The notes under the pieces: model-generated
Databases searched by the model: none
What the model saw: only the letters and a program-made list of their open reading frames with translations
What the model was told of the DNA's origin: nothing
Program-made: the position numbers and the translations under genes
NCBI GenBank assembly: GCA_040007195.1
Contig: JBDTVQ010000047.1
Coordinates: 1-25,864, forward strand
Direction: 5' to 3'
Length of the DNA stretch: 25,864 nt
From: JAFLBB01 sp040007195
Lineage (GTDB): Bacteria > Acidobacteriota > Terriglobia > Bryobacterales > Bryobacteraceae
Shown: positions 16,119-24,000 of the stretch, one piece after another
How positions within the stretch are numbered: the stretch's first letter is position 1
How the letters are laid out: every line of letters begins with the position of its first letter

Positions 16119-18182
16119 CTACATGTATTCCGGCACTGGGATGCCAAGAATGTCGAGGGTCCAGGCGAGCTGGCTGCCGAAGTATTGAGTCATCCAAAGC
16201 AGGAAGGCGCGGCGTTCGGGGTCTTCTTCGGAGAGGACGGGGTAGTCGTGATAGAAGGTGTTGAAGGCCTGGGCGAGTTGAAAGGCGTATTTGGCGACGT
16301 GGGCGGGTTCACCGCTGGAGACGGCGCGTTCGATGTAAGAGCCGGCTTTCGACATGGTGAGCAGGAGCTGCCAGAAATCCTCGGAGGCGAGTTGGCGTTC
16401 GAAGGCGGAGGGCGTGAGGATTGCCGTGAAGTCGGGAAGCGCTCCGCCTCGCTCTTCGAGCTTGCGGAGAATGTTGCGGGCTCGCACGGAGGCGTATTGG
16501 ACGTAGGGTCCGGTTTCGCCTTCGAAACTGAGGGCTTCCTGGAGATCGAAGGCGATGACGGTATTGCGCGTGAACTTCAGCATGAAGTAGCGCAGAGCGC
16601 CGGTGGCGAGTTGAGTGGCGACGCGGCGGCGCTCTTCGGGCTCCTTCGTGGGGTGACGGTCGTCGACTTCGACGAGGGCCTTTTCGATGAGCTTGTCGAT
16701 CAAGTCATCGGCCTTAACACCGAGGCCTTTGCGGCCGGAGACTTCGACGTAGGCGCGCTTCTTGTCCTCATCGCTCAACTCGATTCCGAGTTCGACGCAG
16801 GTGCGCGGCGACAGGGCGACCATCTCATAGCTGAAGTGGATGGAACGACCGGCCTGGTCGTTGTAGCCGAGGGCGCGGAGGCCGGCGGCGACGACGTCCT
16901 GCAGATACGACTGGCGCGAATCGATGACGTTGTAGACCATGTAGCCGCCGCCAAAAGCGGGCGAAACATCGCACTGCGGTTCGGCGCTCGAGACCCAGAC
17001 GGTGTGGTCGGGTCCCTCGTTCAGAAGCGGTTTGTAGTAAAAATCCTTGCCGAGCAGACCGAATTTCCAAAGCTGATAAGCAATGTCTTTGCCGACATAG
17101 GTGACGATGCCGTTGGAGCGGACGATGACCTTGGAGTCGTCGGTGTCGTCATCTTCCTGGGCGACGTTTTCACGGAAGTGCGAACCGGCCATCACCCAGC
17201 AGCCTGCCTTCTTTCCGTCGCGGGCGAGGTAGATGGCATTGCGTTGTTTCAGCAGTTCGAAAGCGGTGGCCCAAAACTTGAGGTGGAGAATTTCGCTTTC
17301 GCGCGGCAGGACATCGTAGATGATGCCCAGGCGGCGCATGGTGGCCAGGTGGCAGAGGACGATCGCGTCGGCGACGATATGGGCCATTTCGGCGAGTTCG
17401 CCTGCGTTGGCTTCGATGGCGTGCAGCGTTTCCGAACGCCACTTCTCGCTTTCGGGATTCGCCTTGAAGTATTGCGAAATGCGGGCGTAGACGTCCCAGC
17501 AGAGGAAATCGAACTTGGGCTGTGCGGTGAGGGCGGCGACCTCGGCGAGCGACTTCTTTTCCAGGTAGTGGAAGCCCACGACAACGTCGGCTACCTGCAC
17601 GCCGGTGTTATCGATGTAGTTTTGGACTTCAACGCCATTGCCAGAGGCGCGGAGCATGCGAACAAAAGTGTCGCCGAGCACGGCGTTGCGGAGGTGGCCG
17701 ATGTGGGCGGCCTTGTTCGGATTGATGTTCGTGTGCTCGACGATGATCTTGTGCCCGATGGAAGGGGGCTGCGAGGGCAAGTTGAAGAGCCCGAAGCCAT
17801 ATGCGCCGCGATCGAGGCGAAGGTTGAGGTAGCCGTTGCCGGCGATTTCAATGGCGCGCACGCCGGGCAGCGAGCCGATCTCATCAACCAACTCCTGGGC
17901 GATGACGCGAGGGGCTTTTTTGAGGGCACGGGCGAGTTGGAAAGCGGCCGGCAGGGCTAGTTCGCCGAATGTCGATTGTTTGGGAGCCTCCATGGCGACC
18001 GGCATGGCTTCGCCGTAGCGAGCCATGAGATGGTCCGACACGATCTGCTGAATTTGTTTTTCGATGTAGTGAAACACAGGGGAATGAACCAGTTTAGCAG
18101 TGAGGTTGTTACCGGTAGCGGCTCCGCTCGCCGCTCGTTGAGTTTTAGGTGCAGGTGGGTTTGCAGCCGCATCGCGGTCCAT
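16119..18182 (-). CDS. argS: Arginyl-tRNA synthetase
   Basis: ArgS charges tRNA-Arg with arginine. The class I signature HIGH is at about 160-163 within NPNKAAHIGHLRNAVLGD. The KMSKS equivalent is degenerate (VSGRKGLGVKADDL), as is usual for ArgS. The C-terminal anticodon-binding domain contains the QYASVRARNIL region and ends LGIPVPEYM. With ATG 18182 the protein is 687 residues, longer than E. coli ArgS, and its first ~30 residues are Ala/Pro/Thr-rich with no Shine-Dalgarno. A GTG at 18077 would begin at VFHYIEKQIQQIV and give 652 residues, which may be the real start. An open frame to 18326 is not ArgS-like. Its 3' end is close to the gntR promoter. Confidence 0.93.
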   Translation of the reverse strand: MDRDAAANPPAPKTQRAASGAATGNNLTAKLVHSPVFHYIEKQIQQIVSDHLMARYGEAMPVAMEAPKQSTFGELALPAAFQLARALKKAPRVIAQELVDEIGSLPGVRAIEIAGNGYLNLRLDRGAYGFGLFNLPSQPPSIGHKIIVEHTNINPNKAAHIGHLRNAVLGDTFVRMLRASGNGVEVQNYIDNTGVQVADVVVGFHYLEKKSLAEVAALTAQPKFDFLCWDVYARISQYFKANPESEKWRSETLHAIEANAGELAEMAHIVADAIVLCHLATMRRLGIIYDVLPRESEILHLKFWATAFELLKQRNAIYLARDGKKAGCWVMAGSHFRENVAQEDDDTDDSKVIVRSNGIVTYVGKDIAYQLWKFGLLGKDFYYKPLLNEGPDHTVWVSSAEPQCDVSPAFGGGYMVYNVIDSRQSYLQDVVAAGLRALGYNDQAGRSIHFSYEMVALSPRTCVELGIELSDEDKKRAYVEVSGRKGLGVKADDLIDKLIEKALVEVDDRHPTKEPEERRRVATQLATGALRYFMLKFTRNTVIAFDLQEALSFEGETGPYVQYASVRARNILRKLEERGGALPDFTAILTPSAFERQLASEDFWQLLLTMSKAGSYIERAVSSGEPAHVAKYAFQLAQAFNTFYHDYPVLSEEDPERRAFLLWMTQYFGSQLAWTLDILGIPVPEYM

Positions 18183-18476
18183 TGTTTTCAGTCGGGTTTG
18201 GGTTCGTTTCGTCACAAACTCGTTTCGGGTTCCGGCGCGCGCCCGTGGCACTTGGAAGACTGGCTGCGAAATGACTGAGCGCGGGCTTGAACAGGGCCGA
18301 GGACCCGGTGTTCCCGTCGCGCTCATGGTGACATTGGGGCGTGCGTCGCAGCGTTCGGCGGCTTGTATGTCGACGAAGGTGGGGGAGATATTTTTGTGGG
18401 GACCGTGGCAACGGCGGTGGAGGGCGTGGCAACAGGGGCGGCAATTGCACCCGCCCCCGTTGCGTATTGTGATCGA
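18183..18476. other. Intergenic region between a small membrane-protein gene and argS
   Basis: This 294-base stretch has no ORF I can support. It holds a strong hairpin (18429-18463, listed separately) and a CGTGGCAAC motif repeated at about 18408 and 18425. It probably also carries the argS promoter on the minus strand; an AT-rich patch at about 18389-18398 is the only candidate. Confidence 0.5.
18429..18463 (-). terminator. Hairpin after the small membrane-protein gene, terminator-like
   Basis: GCAACAGGGGCGG (18429-18441) pairs with CCGCCCCCGTTGC (18451-18463), 13 bp with a single A/C mismatch, across a 9-nt loop. It lies 14 nt after the TGA of the 40-residue ORF on the minus strand. No U-tract follows, so termination is inferred from the strength and position of the stem. 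Confidence 0.5.
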
Positions 18477-18599
18477 TCAGCCTCCTGAAACGTGACGGTC
18501 CACGAACCAGAACAGGGCCAGGATGCCGTCGGCGGCGGCGAGGAGCTTTACCAGCAAGAGCACGTCGCTTGCGGATGAGCCGGATTTGGGGTTGGACAT
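18477..18599 (-). CDS. Small membrane protein, 40 residues
   Basis: ATG 18599 has one of the best ribosome binding sites in the window: AAGGAG, 9 nt upstream on the minus strand. The reading frame gives 40 residues with a polar N-terminus (MSNPKSGSSASD) followed by one hydrophobic stretch (VLLLVKLLAAADGILALFWF) and a short charged end (VDRHVSGG). It could be a single-pass membrane peptide or an amphipathic helix. I recognise no family. It is the last gene of the series aroF, 308-residue protein, 123-residue protein, small protein, and a strong hairpin follows it. Its size makes it easy for gene finders to miss. Confidence 0.6.
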   Translation of the reverse strand: MSNPKSGSSASDVLLLVKLLAAADGILALFWFVDRHVSGG

Positions 18600-18686
18600 G
18601 ATGCAATTCTCCTTAGCTGTTTTTGGGCATGCCGGTACGGACGCACGTATGGCTAGCGCGTGCCGGGGAGAGGTTGGTGAGGGGAG

Positions 18687-19058
18687 TTAGAGTGCCAATG
18701 AGGACTGCGGCGGGGAGCGGCCGACGGTGAGGCGGTGCCGCCTTACCCGCGGTTCGCCTGTAAGTTGGGACGATTGACGCCGGAGAACGGCGGAGGGCAG
18801 GACTCCCGGACGCGCGGCGGCGAGCGAGACGATATCGTTGTGCGGATCCCTCAGTTTGCCTGATGGCAGCTGGGCTCGCTCCCGGCTGACGGGCACGCAG
18901 ATTTCGTGCGTGGAGGTGGCCTTGAGTGTACTGGTAAGCCGCGCAGCGCCTGTGAAGACGGCGAGGCCGGCTGAATGGGCGGGAAGGCTGAGCGTCAGCG
19001 TGGCGCACAACAGGGCCGCGAGGAGCCGGTTTCCGAGTCTGCGAGCGAGGCGGCGCAT
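18687..19058 (-). CDS. Small putative secreted protein, 123 residues, unknown
   Basis: The ORF starts with an Arg-rich n-region and a hydrophobic core ending LPAHSA, a convincing signal peptide with cleavage near residue 30. The rest is basic, without further hydrophobic segments, with one Cys in HEICVPVS. No family is recognised. The ATG is 7 nt after the stop of the upstream gene; no Shine-Dalgarno is seen, so translation would be by coupling. A longer frame starting at 19130 overlaps the upstream gene and is less likely. Only the signal peptide and close packing support it. Confidence 0.5.
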   Translation of the reverse strand: MRRLARRLGNRLLAALLCATLTLSLPAHSAGLAVFTGAARLTSTLKATSTHEICVPVSRERAQLPSGKLRDPHNDIVSLAAARPGVLPSAVLRRQSSQLTGEPRVRRHRLTVGRSPPQSSLAL

Positions 19059-19065
19059 GAGGCGG

Positions 19066-19992
19066 TTAGAGCGTGCCGGCCGAAACTGCTTCGAGCAGGG
19101 TCCGGGGAAGCGGCCATTTACCGGTGACAAGCTTACCGTCGGCTTCGAACGTACCGGACGTGAGGACGCCGCTGAGGTCTTCGGAACTCGGCTTTTGACC
19201 GCTACGTTGAATCATCTTGGTCAGCACTTCGGTGAGGGAGCGGAGGCGGTCACGCACGTCCTGGGCCTGTTTGTCGTTGGGGCACTCGGCTTGGAGATTC
19301 GCCGAGAATCCGGTGGCGCCGGAATCGAGCGCGAGGGTGACACGATCGGATCCGGCCAGGGCGGAGGCAAAGGCTTTGACGCCGTCGGGAAGTTTATCGC
19401 CGGCGCTGAGAAGCGGTCCGGGGAGGCTCACCCAAAAAGGCGCACTGGGAATTTGAATGCCGGTTTCCGGGCGGTCGGCGGGCATCAGCGTGTAGGCGGC
19501 CTTGGGAGCATATCCAACGGCGAGCGCAAGCACGTCACCGGCGGCGGCAAAAAACGAGATGTTCTTATTGGGAGAGTTTCCCCGGACCGCGCAAAATCCA
19601 TTCGTGCAGACGCCACCGTGGGCAGTTGCGTAGCGCATGAGTTGCGGCCAGTTGAAGCGGCCTTTCAGAAGGAAGTACTTGTGCTCGGAGTCAAACGCCG
19701 CGGCGACGTAGTCGAGGTCTTCCCGATAGTCGAAGGAGGTCTCTCGAACGAAGTTTTGATAGTCGAGTTCTTCGACGCTTCGCGATCCGGCGATCAGGTC
19801 GAGGACGCCGACATTCCGGAGGGCTTTGACATCGACGGCGGCAATAACGGCGCGGTCGGCCGGCAGGCGGGCGAGGAGTTGAGACAGATTGGTGATCGAC
19901 CGTGATTCACGGTAGTAGAGAAAACCGAGAACGAGGCCGCAGCCGAGAATAACAAAGAGGATCAGTTGCCACAGCCGGTACGATTTCCTCAC
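19066..19992 (-). CDS. Membrane-anchored protein of unknown function, 308 residues
   Basis: The product starts with a single transmembrane anchor (LWQLILFVILGCGLVLGFLYY, about 7-27) followed by a soluble, probably extracytoplasmic region. LLARLPADRAVIAAVDVKAL and a repeat-like alternation of strands recall the DUF3352 style of surface protein, but I cannot assign it. Two Cys lie close together (GGVCTNGFC) and could form a disulfide. The start is a GTG at 19992, 12 nt after the aroF stop, without a clear ribosome binding site. It is probably cotranscribed with aroF and thus under the same attenuator. Confidence 0.75.
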   Translation of the reverse strand: MRKSYRLWQLILFVILGCGLVLGFLYYRESRSITNLSQLLARLPADRAVIAAVDVKALRNVGVLDLIAGSRSVEELDYQNFVRETSFDYREDLDYVAAAFDSEHKYFLLKGRFNWPQLMRYATAHGGVCTNGFCAVRGNSPNKNISFFAAAGDVLALAVGYAPKAAYTLMPADRPETGIQIPSAPFWVSLPGPLLSAGDKLPDGVKAFASALAGSDRVTLALDSGATGFSANLQAECPNDKQAQDVRDRLRSLTEVLTKMIQRSGQKPSSEDLSGVLTSGTFEADGKLVTGKWPLPRTLLEAVSAGTL

Positions 19993-20004
19993 AGAGTTAA
20001 CCGA

Positions 20005-21045
<1,041 letters not shown>

Positions 21046-21068
21046 GGCTTCTCCTTACGGAGTCAAAC

Positions 21069-21095
21069 AAAAAACCCACTCATCCAGAGTGGGTT
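21069..21095 (-). terminator. Intrinsic terminator (segments 3:4) of the aroF attenuator
   Basis: On the minus strand AACCCACTC (complement of 21087-21095), loop TGGAT, then GAGTGGGTT (complement of 21073-21081) form a perfect 9-bp stem that runs straight into TTTT (six T in all with the stem end) and then GTTTG. It lies 23 nt before the aroF ATG and after the leader peptide, so read-through is needed for aroF expression. Confidence 0.92.
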
Positions 21096-21173
21096 GGGTT
21101 GCTGACTTCAAAACTTACGTCTGCCCGCACCACTCGCCGCGCTACTTAGCACCAAAATCGATACGCGAACGAG
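21087..21173 (-). promoter_or_regulatory. aroF attenuator: anti-antiterminator (1:2) and antiterminator (2:3) pairings
   Basis: Segment 1, CTCGttCGCG (complement of 21164-21173, inside leader codons 5-8), pairs with CGCGgCGAG (complement of 21133-21141). Segment 2, GAGTGG-tgc-GGG (complement of 21124-21135), pairs with segment 3, CCC-aac-CCACTC (complement of 21087-21098), giving a 6+3 bp antiterminator with a 3x3 internal loop. Segment 3 is also the 5' arm of the terminator, so 2:3 and 3:4 exclude each other. A ribosome stalled at the Tyr-Arg-Phe-Trp codons would mask segment 1 and favour 2:3. A ribosome at the TAA would cover segment 2 and allow termination. Confidence 0.8.
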
Positions 21174-21187
21174 CGAACGAACAACAT
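21146..21187 (-). CDS. aroL-leader (proposed): Aromatic-rich leader peptide of the aroF attenuator (13 residues)
   Basis: ATG at 21185-21187 (minus) opens MLFVRSFAYRFWC followed by TAA (21146-21148). Five of the 13 residues are aromatic: F3, F7, Y9, F11 and W12, covering all three amino acids made downstream of AroF. No Shine-Dalgarno precedes the ATG; instead a -10-like box ends 7 nt upstream, so translation from a leaderless mRNA is likely. The peptide is followed by alternative hairpins and a terminator in front of aroF. The symbol is only a label proposed here. Confidence 0.82.
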   Translation of the reverse strand: MLFVRSFAYRFWC

Positions 21188-21194
21188 GAAATAA

Positions 21195-21223
21195 AGTCTA
21201 TCGAAAACGGGGACGCAGCGCAA
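21195..21223 (-). promoter_or_regulatory. Candidate promoter of the aroF leader transcript
   Basis: On the minus strand TTGCGC (complement of 21218-21223) and TAGACT (complement of 21195-21200) are 17 nt apart. Matches to consensus are 3/6 and 4/6. The predicted start at about 21187-21188 coincides with the ATG of the leader peptide. Confidence 0.5.
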
Positions 21224-21282
21224 CAGGAAATACAACCTGGGAAGGTGATAGCGGCATATCAGGGCTGCCAGAAGTCACATTG

Positions 21283-22614
21283 TTACAGTGATTTCGGGAC
21301 TTCGAGAGCAACCACCTCACCTTGGGTGACACCGGAGGCCACTGCCACCTGAAAGTGGTTACTCGCCGCCACGGAAACTGGACGTTTGCGCCAGGAATCT
21401 TTCGTGCGAACGAAGACGTGGTCACCGCCCTGCGAAAAGACGGCCGCGCGGGGAATCAGGATTGAATCAGGCATCTTGGCGAGCGCAACGTCAGCGGCGA
21501 TGGTGTAGTTGGGCATGAGGCGAGGATCGGTCCCGAGGACATTCAGGCGCACGGGAATGGTCCGCACATAGTCGGCGCGAGCGCCGCCGCCGTGTGCAAG
21601 CGAACCGATGCGGACGACCTTGGCGGGCAGGGAGAGGTCCTTGAATGCATCGGCGTGAAGGGCAGCGCCGAGGCCGGGGCGGATGAGATGGATGTCGGCC
21701 TGATTGACGGAAGCCTCGACGATGAGCCGGGAGGTATCGTGGATATCGCCGATGACCGTGCCGGAGGGGAGGTCGTCACCCGCCTGAATGTCTTTGTACT
21801 CGCCGCCGCGGCGAATGCGTTGCGGCACGAAGACGCCGCTGATCAGGGCGCGAATTTGCATGCGTTCGCTGTTGCGTTGCGAGCGGCGGAGATCCAGTTG
21901 TTCTTCGAGCAGTTCGAGCTCCTGCTGGCGCAAGGAGGCGGCCTCTGAGATGTCGAAATAGTGAGATTCGACGCGGATTTGCTCCAGGCGGGCCTGCGCT
22001 TCTTCGAGGTTCAGGCGGTAGCCCTGGGCGACGATGGCGCTTCGCACGGGAATGGTACGCAGGTCGAGGCGGGCCTTGCCGAGGTCGCCTTCGGCGGCAA
22101 GAATGCGCTGGTCGTACGCTTTTCGGTTGACTGCCAGGTTGGCGCGAACTGTTTCGAGCGCCAGTTGCTTGGTGCGGACGTCGGCGGCGAGATCGTCGAG
22201 GCGAAGCTCCATGAACTGGCGGTCAAATTCAGCGACGATGTCGCCGGCACTAACCTTTGAGCCGGGGGGGACGAGGTATTTGAGGGTGAGGCGGAAATCG
22301 CTGTCAGAAGATCTACGCGAGCGGCGTCCGGAAAGCCGGGGGGTAACAAGCCGAGCCGTATCTTGGGCTACTGCCATGCCGGTAATACGAAGGGATTGAA
22401 CGAGGGTGCCGCGAGTGGCCGTGGCCGTTCGGATGGCCGGGGGTGGTGTGGGCTTTGCGGCACCACGGGAGTAGGCCCAATAACCGAGCGACGCAGCAGC
22501 GGCGAAGAAAATAAGAATACCGATCCGGGCACGTTGCGGTGGCGGAGCCGGAGGAGCCGGAGCGGGTGGATGAATAACGGGGGGCTGTGCGGGGGTAAGG
22601 ATAGTTGCGGGCAT
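21283..22614 (-). CDS. HlyD/RND-type membrane fusion (efflux adaptor) protein
   Basis: The product has a Pro/Ala-rich cytoplasmic N-terminus, one transmembrane anchor (IGILIFFAAAASLGYWAYS), a lipoyl-like half motif (VPPGSKVSAGDIVAEFD), a long heptad-like coiled coil with many Leu, Glu and Arg, the second lipoyl half (GVFVPQRIRRGGEYKDIQAGDDL), and C-terminal beta-barrel and membrane-proximal regions ending VVALEVPKSL. This is the adaptor layout of ABC/RND export systems. ATG 22614 is used; a GTG at 22686 would add 24 residues that coincide with structured 5' sequence. Neither start has a clear Shine-Dalgarno. No transporter or outer-membrane channel gene is adjacent, so its partner is unknown. 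Confidence 0.82.
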   Translation of the reverse strand: MPATILTPAQPPVIHPPAPAPPAPPPQRARIGILIFFAAAASLGYWAYSRGAAKPTPPPAIRTATATRGTLVQSLRITGMAVAQDTARLVTPRLSGRRSRRSSDSDFRLTLKYLVPPGSKVSAGDIVAEFDRQFMELRLDDLAADVRTKQLALETVRANLAVNRKAYDQRILAAEGDLGKARLDLRTIPVRSAIVAQGYRLNLEEAQARLEQIRVESHYFDISEAASLRQQELELLEEQLDLRRSQRNSERMQIRALISGVFVPQRIRRGGEYKDIQAGDDLPSGTVIGDIHDTSRLIVEASVNQADIHLIRPGLGAALHADAFKDLSLPAKVVRIGSLAHGGGARADYVRTIPVRLNVLGTDPRLMPNYTIAADVALAKMPDSILIPRAAVFSQGGDHVFVRTKDSWRKRPVSVAASNHFQVAVASGVTQGEVVALEVPKSL

Positions 22615-22636
22615 CAGAAGTTGCGCAGTTTCACCA

Positions 22637-22674
22637 AAAGGAGGAATCCTCTCCGGTGAGAAGATTTCTCCTTT
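22637..22674 (-). promoter_or_regulatory. Nested inverted repeats upstream of the adaptor gene
   Basis: Outer arms AAAGGAG (22637-22643) and CTCCTTT (22668-22674) are exact complements. Between and partly overlapping them are two small perfect hairpins, GAGG-AAT-CCTC (22641-22651) and GAGAA-GAT-TTCTC (22658-22670). In minus-strand RNA the first arm reads AAAGGAG, a Shine-Dalgarno sequence, so the outer stem would hide it. Alternative folds suggest a switch or a protein site. No known riboswitch is recognised. Confidence 0.4.
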
Positions 22675-22788
22675 AAGTAGACGCACGCGGGCAACTGAAG
22701 GTGTCAGCTTCTGCCGCCGATTCTTAATTTTTCGAAATCCGCGTGGCAGGAGGTTCAGCGGCCGTGGCGGGAGACCGAAGAGGTCGCA

Positions 22789-23322
22789 CTAGCCTTTCTG
22801 CAGGACGGTGAGGCCCGGGCGGATGAGCTTGGTGAGATCGTTGGCCTCGGTGAGGAACATCTGCACGAGCATCTCTTCCCCATCGCAGGCGAACGGGACG
22901 ACGGTCCAGTTGTGGCGGCCCATGCTGCGGGTGGTGAAATTGCGGCCGTAGACGACGGTTGGGACGCTGAGCCACATGGCGCCGAACTGGTCTTCGATCG
23001 AGGTCTTGAGGTTGCCAATGATCATATTGGCGACCTCGCCGACGGCGTCGAGGACGTCGTTATCGACAGCGGGATACTCGGTCATCAACATGTGGCCGGC
23101 GAGTTTGCAGGCGAGGCCCGGCGTACAGCAGACGCTGCCGGTGCCGACCAGCGGTCCGGTGAGGCCGACAAGGGCGACGACACCTTCGGTTGGCCCCACA
23201 CCACCGTCTTCGGTTCGAGCGACGCCGGGGATGGCATCGCTGCCCAGCATCATGGAGAAGACCTCCTGCGTGGCGACGGTGATGCGTTGTACAAGGTCTT
23301 CGTGCGTGATCATGAATTTCAT
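22789..23322 (-). CDS. cheX: CheX-like CheY phosphatase
   Basis: CheX/CheC/FliY proteins dephosphorylate CheY-P. The 177-residue product has a GEVANMIIGN motif with the E96-x-x-N99 pair that acts on the phosphoryl group in CheX, and the expected GxVxCxP-like strand region before it. ATG 23322 is preceded by AGGAGA at a 6-nt spacing, so the longer frame starting at 23490 is rejected. It follows a CheY-like gene by 97 nt on the same strand, making a regulator-phosphatase pair. No chemoreceptor, CheA or flagellar gene is visible, so the pair may serve a system other than swimming. Confidence 0.85.
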   Translation of the reverse strand: MKFMITHEDLVQRITVATQEVFSMMLGSDAIPGVARTEDGGVGPTEGVVALVGLTGPLVGTGSVCCTPGLACKLAGHMLMTEYPAVDNDVLDAVGEVANMIIGNLKTSIEDQFGAMWLSVPTVVYGRNFTTRSMGRHNWTVVPFACDGEEMLVQMFLTEANDLTKLIRPGLTVLQKG

Positions 23323-23419
23323 TCGGATTCTCCTTCTGAATAGCGGGTGGCGCGTCGCGGGTGGTCCATGCCCAAGGGCACGAACTGAACGATCAAGAAG
23401 CGACCGTGCCGCTGGCCGC

Positions 23420-23791
23420 TCAAATGATCCCCACCAGCTTTTCTTTGATTTGCTCCGCCGTAAATGGCTTTCGAACATAGCCCGCTGCACCGAGGTTGAC
23501 GGCTTCGAGAACCTTCGCCTGGCCGCCCTCAGTGGTAATCATCACAACGGGTACGTCTTTTAATGAGTCGATGCTCTTCAATTTGCCTAGAAACTCCAAG
23601 CCATCCATATTCGGCATGTTGATGTCAGAGAGGATGAGTCCCACCTTCTCTTCGCTCAGCTTGGCCAGGGCCTCCACTCCGTCGCCGGCCTCGTGAACTT
23701 TGCCCAGCGGCACCTCAGCCTGCAACAGGACACGCTGCAGGATTTTGCGGATGGCCGCCGAATCGTCCACGATCAGAATATCTACCGCCAT
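23420..23791 (-). CDS. CheY-like single-domain response regulator
   Basis: The 123-residue product is a receiver domain with no output domain. The acidic pair is D9-D10, the phosphorylated Asp is D56 (LSDINMPNMDG), the switch Thr is T86 or T87 (VMITTEGG), and the conserved lysine is K108 (YVRKPF), so the active site is complete. A GGGAG ribosome binding site precedes ATG 23791. It is the first gene of a pair with the CheX-like phosphatase. The cognate kinase is not in the window. Sequence style (chemotaxis CheY rather than Spo0F) suggests chemotaxis or type IV pilus motility, but this is inference. Confidence 0.93.
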   Translation of the reverse strand: MAVDILIVDDSAAIRKILQRVLLQAEVPLGKVHEAGDGVEALAKLSEEKVGLILSDINMPNMDGLEFLGKLKSIDSLKDVPVVMITTEGGQAKVLEAVNLGAAGYVRKPFTAEQIKEKLVGII

Positions 23792-23918
23792 TTGGTCTCC
23801 CTCGTCGTTGGAACTGCTTCTGAAGTCTCATCGACTCTAGGGCCTGGGGCTTGAGGGAAATGTGAGTGGGGGCTAAAGGGCGACGGAAGGCCAGGAACCG
23901 GGCCGGGAGCCCGGGGGA

Positions 23919-23989
23919 GGTGCTGGATTGAGCGAAGCGCGACGGACGGCGAGCGGTGCTGGATTGAGCCCGCAGGCCGGGGGAGGTGC
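23919..23989. repeat. Interleaved direct repeats in the gap between cheY-like and tartrate dehydrogenase-like genes
   Basis: GGTGCTGGATTGAGC occurs at 23919-23933 and 23955-23969, and CCGGGGGAGGTGC at 23911-23923 and 23977-23989. The 209-base gap (23792-24000) otherwise holds no ORF. The pattern suggests decayed intergenic repeats or local duplication. Confidence 0.6.
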
Positions 23990-24000
23990 CGCGCGTTGGG

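Noticed and set aside
16056..17960. 634-residue open frame on the + strand
   Set aside because: It lies opposite argS, which has full family motifs. Its Gly/Ala/Val/Glu/Asp-heavy composition is the usual antisense shadow in GC-rich genes.
18183..18326. N-terminal extension of ArgS to 18326
   Set aside because: The extra residues are Arg/Pro/Ser-rich, unlike ArgS, and start codons nearer the conserved region exist.
21095..21282. T-box leader upstream of aroF
   Set aside because: No T-box consensus (TGGNACC) or specifier stem is visible, and the short aromatic ORF explains the terminator better.
23323..23490. N-terminal extension of the CheX-like protein
   Set aside because: The extension is basic and unlike the family. 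ATG 23322 has a strong AGGAGA ribosome binding site.
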